From the NCBI RefSeq assembly GCF_014055005.1, contig NZ_CP059570.1, forward strand, positions 496,001 through 560,000: a DNA stretch of 64,000 nucleotides, in the 5' to 3' direction. This stretch comes from Neisseria dentiae. Lineage in GTDB: Bacteria > Pseudomonadota > Gammaproteobacteria > Burkholderiales > Neisseriaceae. The translations under genes and the position numbers were made by a program. This document shows positions 54,400-62,744 of this stretch, piece after piece. The notes beneath the pieces are model-generated. The model had not been told where the DNA came from. It saw nothing but the letters and a program-made list of their open reading frames with translations, and searched no databases. Numbering within the stretch: the first letter of the stretch is position 1; every line of letters starts with the position of its first letter.

Positions 54400-55755
54400 A
54401 TGCTCACACCGCCCCGCCAGCTCACCGAACTGGTGCGCCTTTTGCAGGAACGCGGCTATATTTTCGCCGCCGATCCGCAGCCGCTCACCGAAGCCCTGCG
54501 CCACACCGAAGGCAACGCCGAAGCCAAACTCTGCCGCCGCGCCGAAATGATAGACAGCGACCGCAAACTGCACGACAGCCTCGGGCGCGTGCAAAGCCTG
54601 TTTGCCTGGCTGCTGCTGGCCGCCACCTTGTTTTGGCTGGTAAGCGGCTTTGCCGGCACCGCAACGCTGATGCAGCAGTCGGGGCTGAACTTTTTCTTCG
54701 TGTTGGCCGGCGTGCTCGGCGTGCACACCCTGATGCTGCTGTTATGGTTGGGCAGCGTGCTGCTGCCGCGCTTCAAACCGCACGGCTTGTTCGCCAACCC
54801 CGCGTTATGGATACGTGGCAAAGACCCGGTCAACCAAGCCATCTTGCGCCTGTATAGCGACGAATGGGGCAAGCCCGCCACCCGCTGGCTGATCGGCCGC
54901 ACCAGCCACCGCCTGTGGCTTTCCGCCTTAACCGGCATGCTGGCCGCCGTGGTGCTGCTGCTGGCCGTGCGCCAATACACCTTCAACTGGGAAAGCACCA
55001 TTTTGAGCGACGCCGTTTTCGTGCAGGCCGTGCAGGCGCTCGGCTGGCTGCCCGCGCAACTCGGCTTTCCCGTGCCCGATGCCGAGGCCGTGTTAAACAG
55101 CCGTCTGAACAACGACCTTGCCGCCTCCCGCCAATGGGGCGGGCTGCTAATCGGCAGCATCGTCTGCTACGGCCTGCTGCCCCGCTTCGCCGCCTGGCTT
55201 GCCTGCCACATCCTTTCACGCCGCAGCATGAGCACGCTGCCGCTCGAAAAACCTTATTACCAGCAAATCATCCAGCAATGGCAGCAGCGCGTGGTCGATG
55301 CCGATAACCAAAGCGAAACCGTTGCCGCCGCCCCGCAAATCAGCCTCAGCAACGCCCCCAAATGGGCGGTGATGCTCGATGCCGAATGGGTGGATAAAAC
55401 CTGGTTCCAACACGTTTTAGGGCAAGAGTGGCTCGATAAAGGCACCGCTGCCGGCCGCGATGCCGTCGCCGCGCTGAAAGCCGATTTGCAGGCCAATCCG
55501 GCCCAACTGCTGATCGGCGTGCGCGCCCGCAGCATGCCCGACCGCGGCATCTTGCGCCAACTCACCGCCCTGGCCGAAGCCGCGCAGGGCGGGGCGGTGG
55601 TACAGCTTTTGGCCGAAAAAAACGTTTCAGACGGCCTTGAAGACTATTTGAACCAATGGCACGCCGCACTGGCAGAACGCCGCCTGCCGTGGCTGGACCC
55701 GCCGCGAGTCAGCCAAAGGGAAAGGCTGGGGCAGGAGGCAGTAAAGCAGGAATGA
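54400..55755 (+). CDS. DUF2868 domain membrane protein
   Basis: The 451-aa protein has a cytoplasmic N-terminal region, membrane segments near residues 67-90 (LFAWLLLAATLFWLVSGFAG), 100-125 and 178-196, a further helix near 245, and a soluble C-terminal half (VMLDAEWVDKTWFQHVLG). It matches DUF2868, which is normally encoded directly before a DUF3482 GTPase in gamma- and betaproteobacteria; the pair has no established role. Here the partner is displaced by two AT-rich genes. A DUS near the end encodes VSDGLE. Confidence 0.85.
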   Translation: MLTPPRQLTELVRLLQERGYIFAADPQPLTEALRHTEGNAEAKLCRRAEMIDSDRKLHDSLGRVQSLFAWLLLAATLFWLVSGFAGTATLMQQSGLNFFFVLAGVLGVHTLMLLLWLGSVLLPRFKPHGLFANPALWIRGKDPVNQAILRLYSDEWGKPATRWLIGRTSHRLWLSALTGMLAAVVLLLAVRQYTFNWESTILSDAVFVQAVQALGWLPAQLGFPVPDAEAVLNSRLNNDLAASRQWGGLLIGSIVCYGLLPRFAAWLACHILSRRSMSTLPLEKPYYQQIIQQWQQRVVDADNQSETVAAAPQISLSNAPKWAVMLDAEWVDKTWFQHVLGQEWLDKGTAAGRDAVAALKADLQANPAQLLIGVRARSMPDRGILRQLTALAEAAQGGAVVQLLAEKNVSDGLEDYLNQWHAALAERRLPWLDPPRVSQRERLGQEAVKQE

Positions 55756-55802
55756 TAAAAATAAAATCAGTTGGTTATCCGGATTTTTGATAAGGGTGAA
55801 AT

Positions 55803-56144
55803 ATGCAAATCGGTATTTTTTGGTTTTATAAAAACCAAGTTTTGGGGATTGCTCATGATGTTGATTTTGGGCAGGTTGATTCATTGGGGTTGGTGGATAG
55901 CCCGTTTACCCATGTCGATTACTGGCCGACTATACAAAAGCGCATTCCGGAATTAGCAGAAATAGAATATGAGCATATTCCCCGTGGCTGGATTGTTTAT
56001 GATAAAAATAGAGATAGTTTCTTGGTTTATCTTGATGAAAAGCTATACTTTCAAGAACAAGCACGAAAAATCTGCGATTTTTTTGATGCGGGGGCAGATA
56101 TAAACAAAGTGCTTTTTAAGAAAGACCCGCATTATCAAACGTAA
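55803..56144 (+). CDS. Unrecognised 113-aa protein
   Basis: The small soluble protein begins MQIGIFWFYKNQVLGIAHDV and continues with DSLGLVDSPFTHVDYW, EYEHIPRGWIVYDK, FLVYLDEKLYF and a C-terminal KDPHYQT. The strongly patterned sequence looks like a single compact domain, but I cannot name its family. AT-rich and DUS-free, it is followed 22 bases later by the Mrr-like gene, so the pair may be one unit inserted between the DUF2868 and DUF3482 genes. An immunity or accessory role is possible but unsupported. Confidence 0.65.
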   Translation: MQIGIFWFYKNQVLGIAHDVDFGQVDSLGLVDSPFTHVDYWPTIQKRIPELAEIEYEHIPRGWIVYDKNRDSFLVYLDEKLYFQEQARKICDFFDAGADINKVLFKKDPHYQT

Positions 56145-56166
56145 CTTACTCACGGATAATGAAAAA

Positions 56167-57159
56167 ATGAATATTTTGATGGTACGCAGCCCTTTGCTTG
56201 CAGTTAACGAAGGCTATGTAGGATATGGCTGGTCGAAAGTGGATTTTTCCCAATATCAAGATACCGAAGCTTTGTTTGAAGCATTTAAACAACACTACCC
56301 GAATGGTATTGGCAGGCAAAAAAATAACATCCAGCGGTTTTTTAATTTGAAGGAAGGGGATATTGTGATTGTTCCGTCCAGCAAATCGGTCAGCATCGGT
56401 GTTGTTAAGGGTGAGAAAGCATTTAAACCGGAATGGGCAAAAGATGATGCTTGTAATTTGGTGCAGGTGGAATTTTATAAAATTGGGGGGCGTATTTTAA
56501 AAATAGGCCGTGACCAGTTAAAACAGCAATTGGGAAGCAGATTAAAGCTTAGATCCGCAATTGCAGACTTGAATGAATTTGAACCCGAAATCAGTAGGGT
56601 GATTGATTCAATCCAGAAGACAGGGGAGGCTTACCGACATTCCAGTTATTTTTCAGAGCAAATTGAATTAGCAGAGCAAAAGTTTAGAAAAGAGTTGCAC
56701 CAATCTATTTGTAAAGGCACAACATGGTTAAAGCCCGGTGGAATGGGCTTGGAAAATCTGATTAAGGAAATGCTTGAGCTTGATGGGTATAAGGCCGAAA
56801 TTAAATCGAAAAAACAATCTCCCGATATTTCAGATATAGATATTGAAGCCGAAAAGGTAGATAGATTTTCTGCAACCTATTTGTTAATACAGGCCAAACA
56901 CCATAGAGGCGAAACCAACGGGCACGGTTTGAAACAACTGATTGCCTACAAAAAAAATAATGATGTAGCCTACCAGAAATGGTTGATTACAACGGCAGCA
57001 GTTTCAGATGAAAATAAACAATTGGCCAAGCAAAACAATATTGAAATTATGGAAGGCGAAGAGTTGGTAGGTTGGATATATGAAAGCCTTCCCTACCTAT
57101 CAGAAAAAACCAAACAAGCATTGGGTATTGTGGAAATTCCGTCATTATTGAAACAGTAG
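56167..57159 (+). CDS. Mrr-like restriction endonuclease candidate
   Basis: The 330-aa protein has an N-terminal domain (about 1-115; GYVGYGWSKVDFSQY, IQRFFNLKEGDIVIVPSS) resembling PUA/EVE-like modified-base readers. A helical middle follows, then a Mrr-type PD-(D/E)XK domain from about 195: GLENLIKEMLELDGYKAEI, SDIDIEAEK, TYLLIQAKHHRGETNG and LITTAAVSDENKQLAKQNN. The D...QxK core is present. Such proteins cut DNA with modified bases (type IV restriction). AT-rich and DUS-free within its neighbourhood, it shares a unit with the 113-aa gene. Specificity cannot be read. Confidence 0.75.
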   Translation: MNILMVRSPLLAVNEGYVGYGWSKVDFSQYQDTEALFEAFKQHYPNGIGRQKNNIQRFFNLKEGDIVIVPSSKSVSIGVVKGEKAFKPEWAKDDACNLVQVEFYKIGGRILKIGRDQLKQQLGSRLKLRSAIADLNEFEPEISRVIDSIQKTGEAYRHSSYFSEQIELAEQKFRKELHQSICKGTTWLKPGGMGLENLIKEMLELDGYKAEIKSKKQSPDISDIDIEAEKVDRFSATYLLIQAKHHRGETNGHGLKQLIAYKKNNDVAYQKWLITTAAVSDENKQLAKQNNIEIMEGEELVGWIYESLPYLSEKTKQALGIVEIPSLLKQ

Positions 57160-57292
57160 TCGGTTTGAGGATATGGCGGGCGAATGCCCGCCATTAAGGC
57201 CGTCTGAAAAATCCGTAGGCTGGGCTTTAACCCGGCTGTTCCAATCATAAAAACTTGCCTGTTCAGATATAAATTCAGAATAACCTATAGTT

Positions 57293-58624
57293 ATGCAAAA
57301 CAAACCCCTATCCCTAGCCGTGGTCGGCCACACCAACACCGGCAAAACCTCGCTGCTGCGCACGCTGCTGCGCGACAGCCGTTTCGGCGAAGTGAAAAAC
57401 GCGCCCGCCACCACCCGCCATGTGGAGCAGGCGGCGATTAACGACGGCGGCGAGACGCTGGTGTATCTCTACGACACGCCCGGGCTGGAAGATGCGGGCG
57501 GCGTGCTCGACTGGCTGGAAGCAAACACTTCTAGCCGTTCAGACGGCATCGAGCGTTTGCAGCAGTTTCTCGAAAGCCCGGAAGCGGCGGGCGATTTCAA
57601 TCAGGAAGCCAAAGTGCTGCGCCAGCTGCTGCAAAGCGATATGGCGCTGTATGTGGTGGACGCGCGCGAGCCGGTGCTGAACAAATACAAAGACGAACTA
57701 ACGGTTTTGTCGTGGTGCGCCAAGCCGGTGATGCCGGTGTTCAACTTTATCGGCGGGCAGGATTTGAGCGGGTGGACGACGATGCTGGCGCGGCGCACGC
57801 TGCACGTTTACAGCGGTTTCGACACCGTGGCCTTTGATTTCGAAGGCGAAATCCGCCTGTGGGACAACCTGGCCACCATGCTGCCCGAGCGCGGTATTAT
57901 CGACCGCCTGATTGCGATGCGCCGCCGCGAATGGCAGCAGCTCGACCGCGAGGCGCGCAGCGAAATCGCCCATTTTCTGCTCGATGTGGCGGCCTACAAG
58001 CAGGAAATCGATGAAGAAGACAATCCCGAGCCGGTGCTGCAAACCATGCAGGCGGCCGTACGCCAGCTCGAGCGGCAGCTTCAGCAGCAACTGTTCCAAA
58101 CCTACCGTTTCTACCATAACGAAATCGACACCGGCGAATGGGCGCTTAAGGCGTTCCGCCAAGACCCGTTCGACGCTGATTTGCTGAAAGAATACGGCAT
58201 CCGTACCGGCACCGGCGCCGCTACCGGCGCATTAATCGGCTTGGGCGTGGACATGGTTACGCTCGGCGGCTCGCTCGGTTTGGGCACCGCCATCGGCGGC
58301 GTGCTTGGCGGTGTGCTGCCGAATATGCAGACGATTACCGACAAACTGTCGGGCAAACAAACCCTGCATATCGATCCGGAAACCCTCACCCTGCTGGCCG
58401 CCCGCGCCCTCGATCTGCTGGCCGCCCTGCAAACGCGCGGCCATGCGGCGCAGGCCGAAATCAGGATGCAGAGCGGCAAAACCCCGTGGCAGGCCGCGAA
58501 ACTGCCGTCCGAGCTGAATAAGGCCCGCAGCCAGCCGAAATGGTCGTCGCTCAACACCCACCTGCCCGAACTGAGCCGCCGCGAGCGTGCGGATGCGGCA
58601 AAAGGGCTGGCGGCGAAGCTATAA
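57293..58624 (+). CDS. DUF3482 GTPase
   Basis: The 443-aa protein has an Era/YeeP-like G domain: P-loop VVGHTNTGKTSLLRTLL, TTRHVE switch I, LYDTPGLEDAGG, then VDAREPVLNKY and FNFIGGQD. The C-terminal DUF3482 region contains a glycine-rich hydrophobic stretch (GAATGALIGLGVDMVTLGGS and onward) that could insert in or cross the membrane. It is the usual partner of DUF2868 but is separated here by the 1.5-kb insertion; a DUS pair fragment lies in the gap before it. Confidence 0.87.
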   Translation: MQNKPLSLAVVGHTNTGKTSLLRTLLRDSRFGEVKNAPATTRHVEQAAINDGGETLVYLYDTPGLEDAGGVLDWLEANTSSRSDGIERLQQFLESPEAAGDFNQEAKVLRQLLQSDMALYVVDAREPVLNKYKDELTVLSWCAKPVMPVFNFIGGQDLSGWTTMLARRTLHVYSGFDTVAFDFEGEIRLWDNLATMLPERGIIDRLIAMRRREWQQLDREARSEIAHFLLDVAAYKQEIDEEDNPEPVLQTMQAAVRQLERQLQQQLFQTYRFYHNEIDTGEWALKAFRQDPFDADLLKEYGIRTGTGAATGALIGLGVDMVTLGGSLGLGTAIGGVLGGVLPNMQTITDKLSGKQTLHIDPETLTLLAARALDLLAALQTRGHAAQAEIRMQSGKTPWQAAKLPSELNKARSQPKWSSLNTHLPELSRRERADAAKGLAAKL

Positions 58625-58667
58625 ACGGCGTAGGGCGTTGGCCGGGTTTTATGTTTCGTTGTTATAT

Positions 58668-59088
58668 ATCGTCATACTCGGGCTTGACCCGAGTATCTTT
58701 TTTCCTTTTACGCCTTGTTTTGGCTGCTTCTAAGGATGAGGTTTTTTGAAGAAACGGTTTGATTTTTGCAAAGGCCGCAGGTTGTTTCCAATTTGATGAC
58801 AAGATACCCGGGTCAAGCCCGGGTATAACGAAGTTGGATGTTTCAGACGGCCTGAATAAATTTTGCAAAGGCATCGGTCCGATTGAGTGTTATAACGGTT
58901 TTGGGGTTTATAAAAATCAGGCCGAGACCTTTGCAAAATTATTTTAGGCACCTAAAACACTTGCGTCATGCTCTGGCTTGCCCCGAGTATCTGTTTGTTT
59001 TAGAAGACAAAGAGATACTCGGGTCAAGCCCGAGTATGACGAAATATCATACATTCAGGATTAAAACGACTTTTTTGCAAAGGTCTCA
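58668..59088. repeat. Cluster of three tcaagcccgag-type modular elements
   Basis: Palindromic blocks lie at 58674-58696, 58804-58826 and, as an imperfect pair, about 58967-58991 and 59017-59039. They are interspersed with ttttgcaaagg and gagacctttgcaaaa borders and a DUS at about 58842. They fill the 512-base gap between the DUF3482 gene and the RTX gene; no gene was seen here. Confidence 0.7.
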
Positions 59089-59115
59089 GGCCGTCTGAAA
59101 AATTCAGACGGCCTG
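59087..59115. terminator. Inverted DUS terminator after the RTX gene
   Basis: caggccgtctgaaa and its complement lie 20 bases downstream of the minus-strand RTX gene. Confidence 0.8.
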
Positions 59116-59136
59116 TTTGTTTAAGCTGTTTCAAAC

Positions 59137-60510
59137 TTAAATAATGCCTTGGGTTTGGGTTTGCTGGGCGATCTGCTCCTGGCTTACCGCAGCGTAGCCG
59201 GTGTCGATGCCGTAGCTGCCGATGGCTTTGTCGATGGCGGCGCTGTTCCACACGGTGCCGTCGTCGAAGTTAAATTCTTCGATACGGTAGGCTGCGCTTT
59301 CAAACCAGTTGCTCACCGTTAAAATATCCTGGCTGTTGGCAGAGATGGTCAAATCGTTGCCTGTGCGCGAGAAGCTCAAATCAGAGGCTTGCAGGCCGTG
59401 CCAGAATTCGATGACGTCGTGGTTGCACGGGTCGGTGTCGAAATCGCAGATGGTGTCGTGGCCGTAACCTTTGTTGAACACATAGGTGTCGTTGCCTTCG
59501 CCGCCTTCGAGATAGTCGTTGCCTTCGCCGCCGTCGAGCCAGTCGTTGCCGCCTTTGCCGATGAGGCGGTCGTTGCCGTCCATGCCGCGCAATTCGTTGT
59601 TGCCGCCGTTGCCGAGGATTTCGTTGTCGAGGCTGTTGCCGGTGCCGTTGAGGTTGGCCCATTCCATCAGAATCAGGTTTTCAACGTTGTCGGGCAGTTC
59701 GTAATCGATGTAGGTGCGCACGGTGTCGGTGCCTTCGCCGGCGTTTTCGATAACGCAGTCGCCTGTTTGCTCGACCATGTAAACGTCGTTACCCAAACCG
59801 CCGCGCATGATGTCGTCGCCTGCGCCGCCGTTGAGGTAATCGTTGCCGTTGCCGCCGTAGAGGGTGTCGTTACCGGCTTGGCCGTAGAGGGTGTCGCCGT
59901 TGTTGTCTCCGTGGAGGGTGTCGTCACCCGCGCCGCCGTAAATCACGTCGGGGCCCGTGTGGCCGAAGATTTCATCGGCTTGGTTGGTGCCGTAAATGGT
60001 GTCTTTTTGATCGGTGCCGTGGATTTGGCCGATTTCGTTGGGAATGCCGTTGAACACGTTGCCCGGGTTTTTATCGATGCTGCCGAAGCTGTTGGTGGGG
60101 TTGTCGTTGTTGTCTTTGCAGTCTACGCAGTTATCTTTGGAATCGGGATTCGGATTCGGTTTCGGCTCGGGCTTGGGTTCCGGTTTCGGCTCGGGCTTGG
60201 GCTCCGGTTTCGGCTCGGGCTTGGGCTCCGGTTTCGGCTCGGGCTTGGGTTCCGGTTTAGGCTCCGGTTTCGGTTGGGGTTTGGGTTTTACAGGCGGGCA
60301 GTAGGGGATATAGTCTTTGGGAAAGCAGAAAATGTCCCAACCGCCTTTGCCGCCTTTTTTGCCTCCCTTGCCGCCTTTACCGCCGTGCTGCTGATAGCCG
60401 TGGCCGAAGTAGCTGCCGTAGCTGCCGCCTTGGTAATAGCTTTTGGCCGACGGTGCGCAGAATGCGGCGCTGTAACCTTTATAGCCGTATGAAGAATAGC
60501 CGTAGTTCAT
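59137..60510 (-). CDS. RTX calcium-binding secreted protein with KPEP linker
   Basis: The 457-aa protein lacks a signal peptide. Its head (about 1-75) is rich in Tyr, Gly, Ser and Lys (YGYSSYGYKGYSAAFC, HGGKGGKGGKKGGKGG). Then come PFAM-like low-complexity KPEP repeats, about ten units in about 45 residues. RTX nonapeptides follow from about residue 165 (TNQADEIFGHTGPDVIYGG, GGNGNDYLNGGAGDDIMRG, GEGNDYLEGGEGNDTYVF). The end (DLTISANSQDILTVSNWF, FDDGTVWNSAAI) matches hemolysin-type C-terminal domains of type I secretion substrates. No enzymatic domain is visible, so it is more likely a structural surface or matrix protein. The DNA of the linker is a 24-bp tandem repeat. Confidence 0.82.
   Translation of the reverse strand: MNYGYSSYGYKGYSAAFCAPSAKSYYQGGSYGSYFGHGYQQHGGKGGKGGKKGGKGGWDIFCFPKDYIPYCPPVKPKPQPKPEPKPEPKPEPKPEPKPEPKPEPKPEPKPEPKPEPKPNPNPDSKDNCVDCKDNNDNPTNSFGSIDKNPGNVFNGIPNEIGQIHGTDQKDTIYGTNQADEIFGHTGPDVIYGGAGDDTLHGDNNGDTLYGQAGNDTLYGGNGNDYLNGGAGDDIMRGGLGNDVYMVEQTGDCVIENAGEGTDTVRTYIDYELPDNVENLILMEWANLNGTGNSLDNEILGNGGNNELRGMDGNDRLIGKGGNDWLDGGEGNDYLEGGEGNDTYVFNKGYGHDTICDFDTDPCNHDVIEFWHGLQASDLSFSRTGNDLTISANSQDILTVSNWFESAAYRIEEFNFDDGTVWNSAAIDKAIGSYGIDTGYAAVSQEQIAQQTQTQGII
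60155..60285. repeat. Coding tandem repeat (KPEP units)
   Basis: A 24-bp unit built from ggctcgggcttggg and ctccggtttc repeats with few changes. The unit length is a multiple of three, so expansion or loss would keep the frame and change linker length. Confidence 0.75.
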
Positions 60511-60734
60511 AATAACACTCCCAAAATGTAAGTTTTGTTATAAAAATGCCCGCAGAGCCGGAGCCTTGCGGGCGGTGTAGCTTGAACTTTTATTCTATTC
60601 CATCATTATATGATTTAGGGGTATTCCGATTTAATGGCTTATTTTGGGAATAAATGGCAATGTATTAACGTATATGAATATTATGCTATTTATTTTATGA
60701 CGTTGATTTTTCGATATGATGTTCCGGTTAAAAA

Positions 60735-61604
60735 TCAGGCGGCGTGAACAGGTTCTTCGCGGCGCAGCAGAGTAATCAGGTCGGTGATGCGCTGCTTCAT
60801 TTCTCGGCGGTCGACGATTTGGTCGATGGCGCCTTTTTCGAGCAGGAATTCGGCGCGCTGGAAGCCTTCGGGCAGGGTTTCGCGCACAGTCTGCTCAATC
60901 ACGCGGGGGCCGGCAAAGCCGATTAGGGCATTGGGTTCGGCCATAACGATGTCGCCCAAAAAGGCGAAGCTGGCGGATACGCCGCCCATGGTCGGATCGG
61001 TGAGCACCGAAATAAACGGCAGGCTTTTTTCGGAAAGCAGGTGCAGGGCGGCGCTGGTTTTGGTCATCTGCATCAGCGAGTTGAGGCCTTCCTGCATACG
61101 CGCGCCGCCGGATGCGGCCACGCAGATGAAGGTGCAGCGGTCGGCTACGGCGCGGCGCACGCCCTGAACGAAGCGCTCGCCCACCACCGAACCCATCGAG
61201 CCGCCGATAAAGCGGAATTCGAAGGCGGCCACCACAACGGGCAGGCCGTTCATGGTGCCTTTCATCACCACTAAGGCATCGTCTTCGCCGGTGGATTTGC
61301 GTGCGGCGGTGAGGCGTTCGGGGTATTTTTTGCTGTCTTTGAATTTCAGCATATCGACGGGTTTGACGTTGGCGCCGATTTCTTCGCGGCCGTTTTCATC
61401 TAAAAGGATATTGAGACGTTCGCGGGCGGAAAGGGCGTTGTGGTGGCCGCATTTGGGGCACACTTGCAGGTTTTGCTGCAAATCGGTCGAGTAGAGGGTG
61501 GCGGCGCACGAAGGGCATTTGTGCCACAAGCCTTCGGGTACGGTAGATTCGCTTTTGTCGGCGCGCTTGATTTTCGGGGGGAGGATTTTGTCTAACCAGC
61601 TCAT
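60735..61604 (-). CDS. accD: Acetyl-CoA carboxylase carboxyltransferase beta subunit
   Basis: With AccA it transfers CO2 from carboxybiotin to acetyl-CoA, the first step of fatty acid synthesis. The 289-aa protein has the N-terminal zinc ribbon (WHKCPSCAATLY, VCPKCGHHN), GTMNGLPVVVAAFEFRFIGG, CVAASGGARMQEG and FAGPRVIEQTVRETLPEGFQ. trpA ends 26 bases upstream in the same direction, so co-transcription is likely. Confidence 0.97.
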   Translation of the reverse strand: MSWLDKILPPKIKRADKSESTVPEGLWHKCPSCAATLYSTDLQQNLQVCPKCGHHNALSARERLNILLDENGREEIGANVKPVDMLKFKDSKKYPERLTAARKSTGEDDALVVMKGTMNGLPVVVAAFEFRFIGGSMGSVVGERFVQGVRRAVADRCTFICVAASGGARMQEGLNSLMQMTKTSAALHLLSEKSLPFISVLTDPTMGGVSASFAFLGDIVMAEPNALIGFAGPRVIEQTVRETLPEGFQRAEFLLEKGAIDQIVDRREMKQRITDLITLLRREEPVHAA

Positions 61605-61630
61605 GTTTGCTCCTTAGCTAGAAGATGTTT

Positions 61631-62425
61631 TCAGACGGCCTGTGCAACGGCGTCTTTTAGTTGTTTCACCAACGCGCCGACGGCTTCTGCTTCGCGGCCT
61701 GCGTTGTTTTCGATTTCTTGCACGATGCGGCTGCCGACGATGGCGGCATCGGCAACGGCGGCGATTTTGCGGGCGCTTTCGGCATTGCTGATGCCGAAAC
61801 CTACGCCGATGGGCAGGGCAGTATATTTGCGTAAAAGCTCGATTTTACGCGAAACGGCTTCGGTATCCAACTGTGCGGAACCGGTTACGCCTTTGAGCGA
61901 CACATAATATACGAAACCGCTGGCGAGCTTGCCGATGGCGGCCATGCGCGCTTCGCCGGTGGTGGGGGCGACCAGAAAAATGCAGTCCAAGCCGTTTTGG
62001 CGCAGGGCATCATGCAGCGGGGCGATGGTTTCGACGGGCGAATCTACGGTTAACACGCCGTCAACGCCTGCTTCGGCGGCGGCGCGGGCGAATTCGGCAT
62101 AGCCCATTTTATGCACGGGGTTGAGATAGCCCATCAATACTACGGGGGTGGTTTGGTCGGTTTGGCGGAATTCGCGCACCACGGCCAACACGTCTTTCAA
62201 CGAAACGCCTTGCGCCAAGGCACGTTCGGCGGCGCGCTGGATGGTGGGACCGTCGGCCATCGGGTCGGAAAACGGCACGCCCAGTTCGATTAAATCGGCA
62301 CCGTTGGCAGCCATGCTGTGCATGAGTGCGAGTGTGGTGCGGGTGTCGGGGTCGCCGACGGTGATATACGGAATCAGGGCTTTGTTACCGCCCAGCGCGT
62401 TGAAGGTTTGCTGGATTCTGCTCAT
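61631..62425 (-). CDS. trpA: Tryptophan synthase alpha subunit
   Basis: It cleaves indole-3-glycerol phosphate to indole and glyceraldehyde-3-phosphate. The 264-aa TIM barrel shows ALIPYITVGDPDTRTTL, LIELGVPFSDPMADGP (catalytic Glu), VLMGYLNPV with the region of the second acid, and GFGISNAESAR for phosphate binding. It is followed by accD, a linkage common in betaproteobacteria. Confidence 0.97.
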   Translation of the reverse strand: MSRIQQTFNALGGNKALIPYITVGDPDTRTTLALMHSMAANGADLIELGVPFSDPMADGPTIQRAAERALAQGVSLKDVLAVVREFRQTDQTTPVVLMGYLNPVHKMGYAEFARAAAEAGVDGVLTVDSPVETIAPLHDALRQNGLDCIFLVAPTTGEARMAAIGKLASGFVYYVSLKGVTGSAQLDTEAVSRKIELLRKYTALPIGVGFGISNAESARKIAAVADAAIVGSRIVQEIENNAGREAEAVGALVKQLKDAVAQAV

Positions 62426-62667
62426 GGTTCAAGGTGCGGCGGCCTGTGTTTCAGACGGCCTGAAGATATGGAATAAGAAAGCGGCAAGTATAACATTGCT
62501 TTGATTTTGCCTGAACGATAATTTACACAATCCGCACGCGTGTTGAAAATGCCGCCGTTGCGGTGTTTTGTTATGGATATTGTTAATTTTTTCAGACGGT
62601 TGCGGGCAAACGCGTTTGGCAGGAAACGATGGTGAAGTTTTTGCAAAATTTGTTTGGGCCGTCTGAA

Positions 62668-62711
62668 AGCTGCCTGCCGTTATGTTTGTGCATAACGGCA
62701 GGCAGCTTTTA
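62668..62711. terminator. Strong intrinsic terminator between trpD and trpA
   Basis: agctgcctgccgttatg and its exact complement with a six-base loop, flanked by ttttaatttt on one side and a tttcagac DUS arm on the other. It would stop transcription leaving trpD on the minus strand. The rest of the 319-base gap holds single DUS and no gene. Confidence 0.8.
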
Positions 62712-62744
62712 ATTTTGAGAGGCAAAGGCAGGGCGGGGCAGCGG

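Noticed and set aside
60155..60285. Regular repeats that could suggest a CRISPR array
   Set aside because: There are no unique spacers; the unit is a 24-bp coding tandem repeat read as KPEP in the RTX gene.
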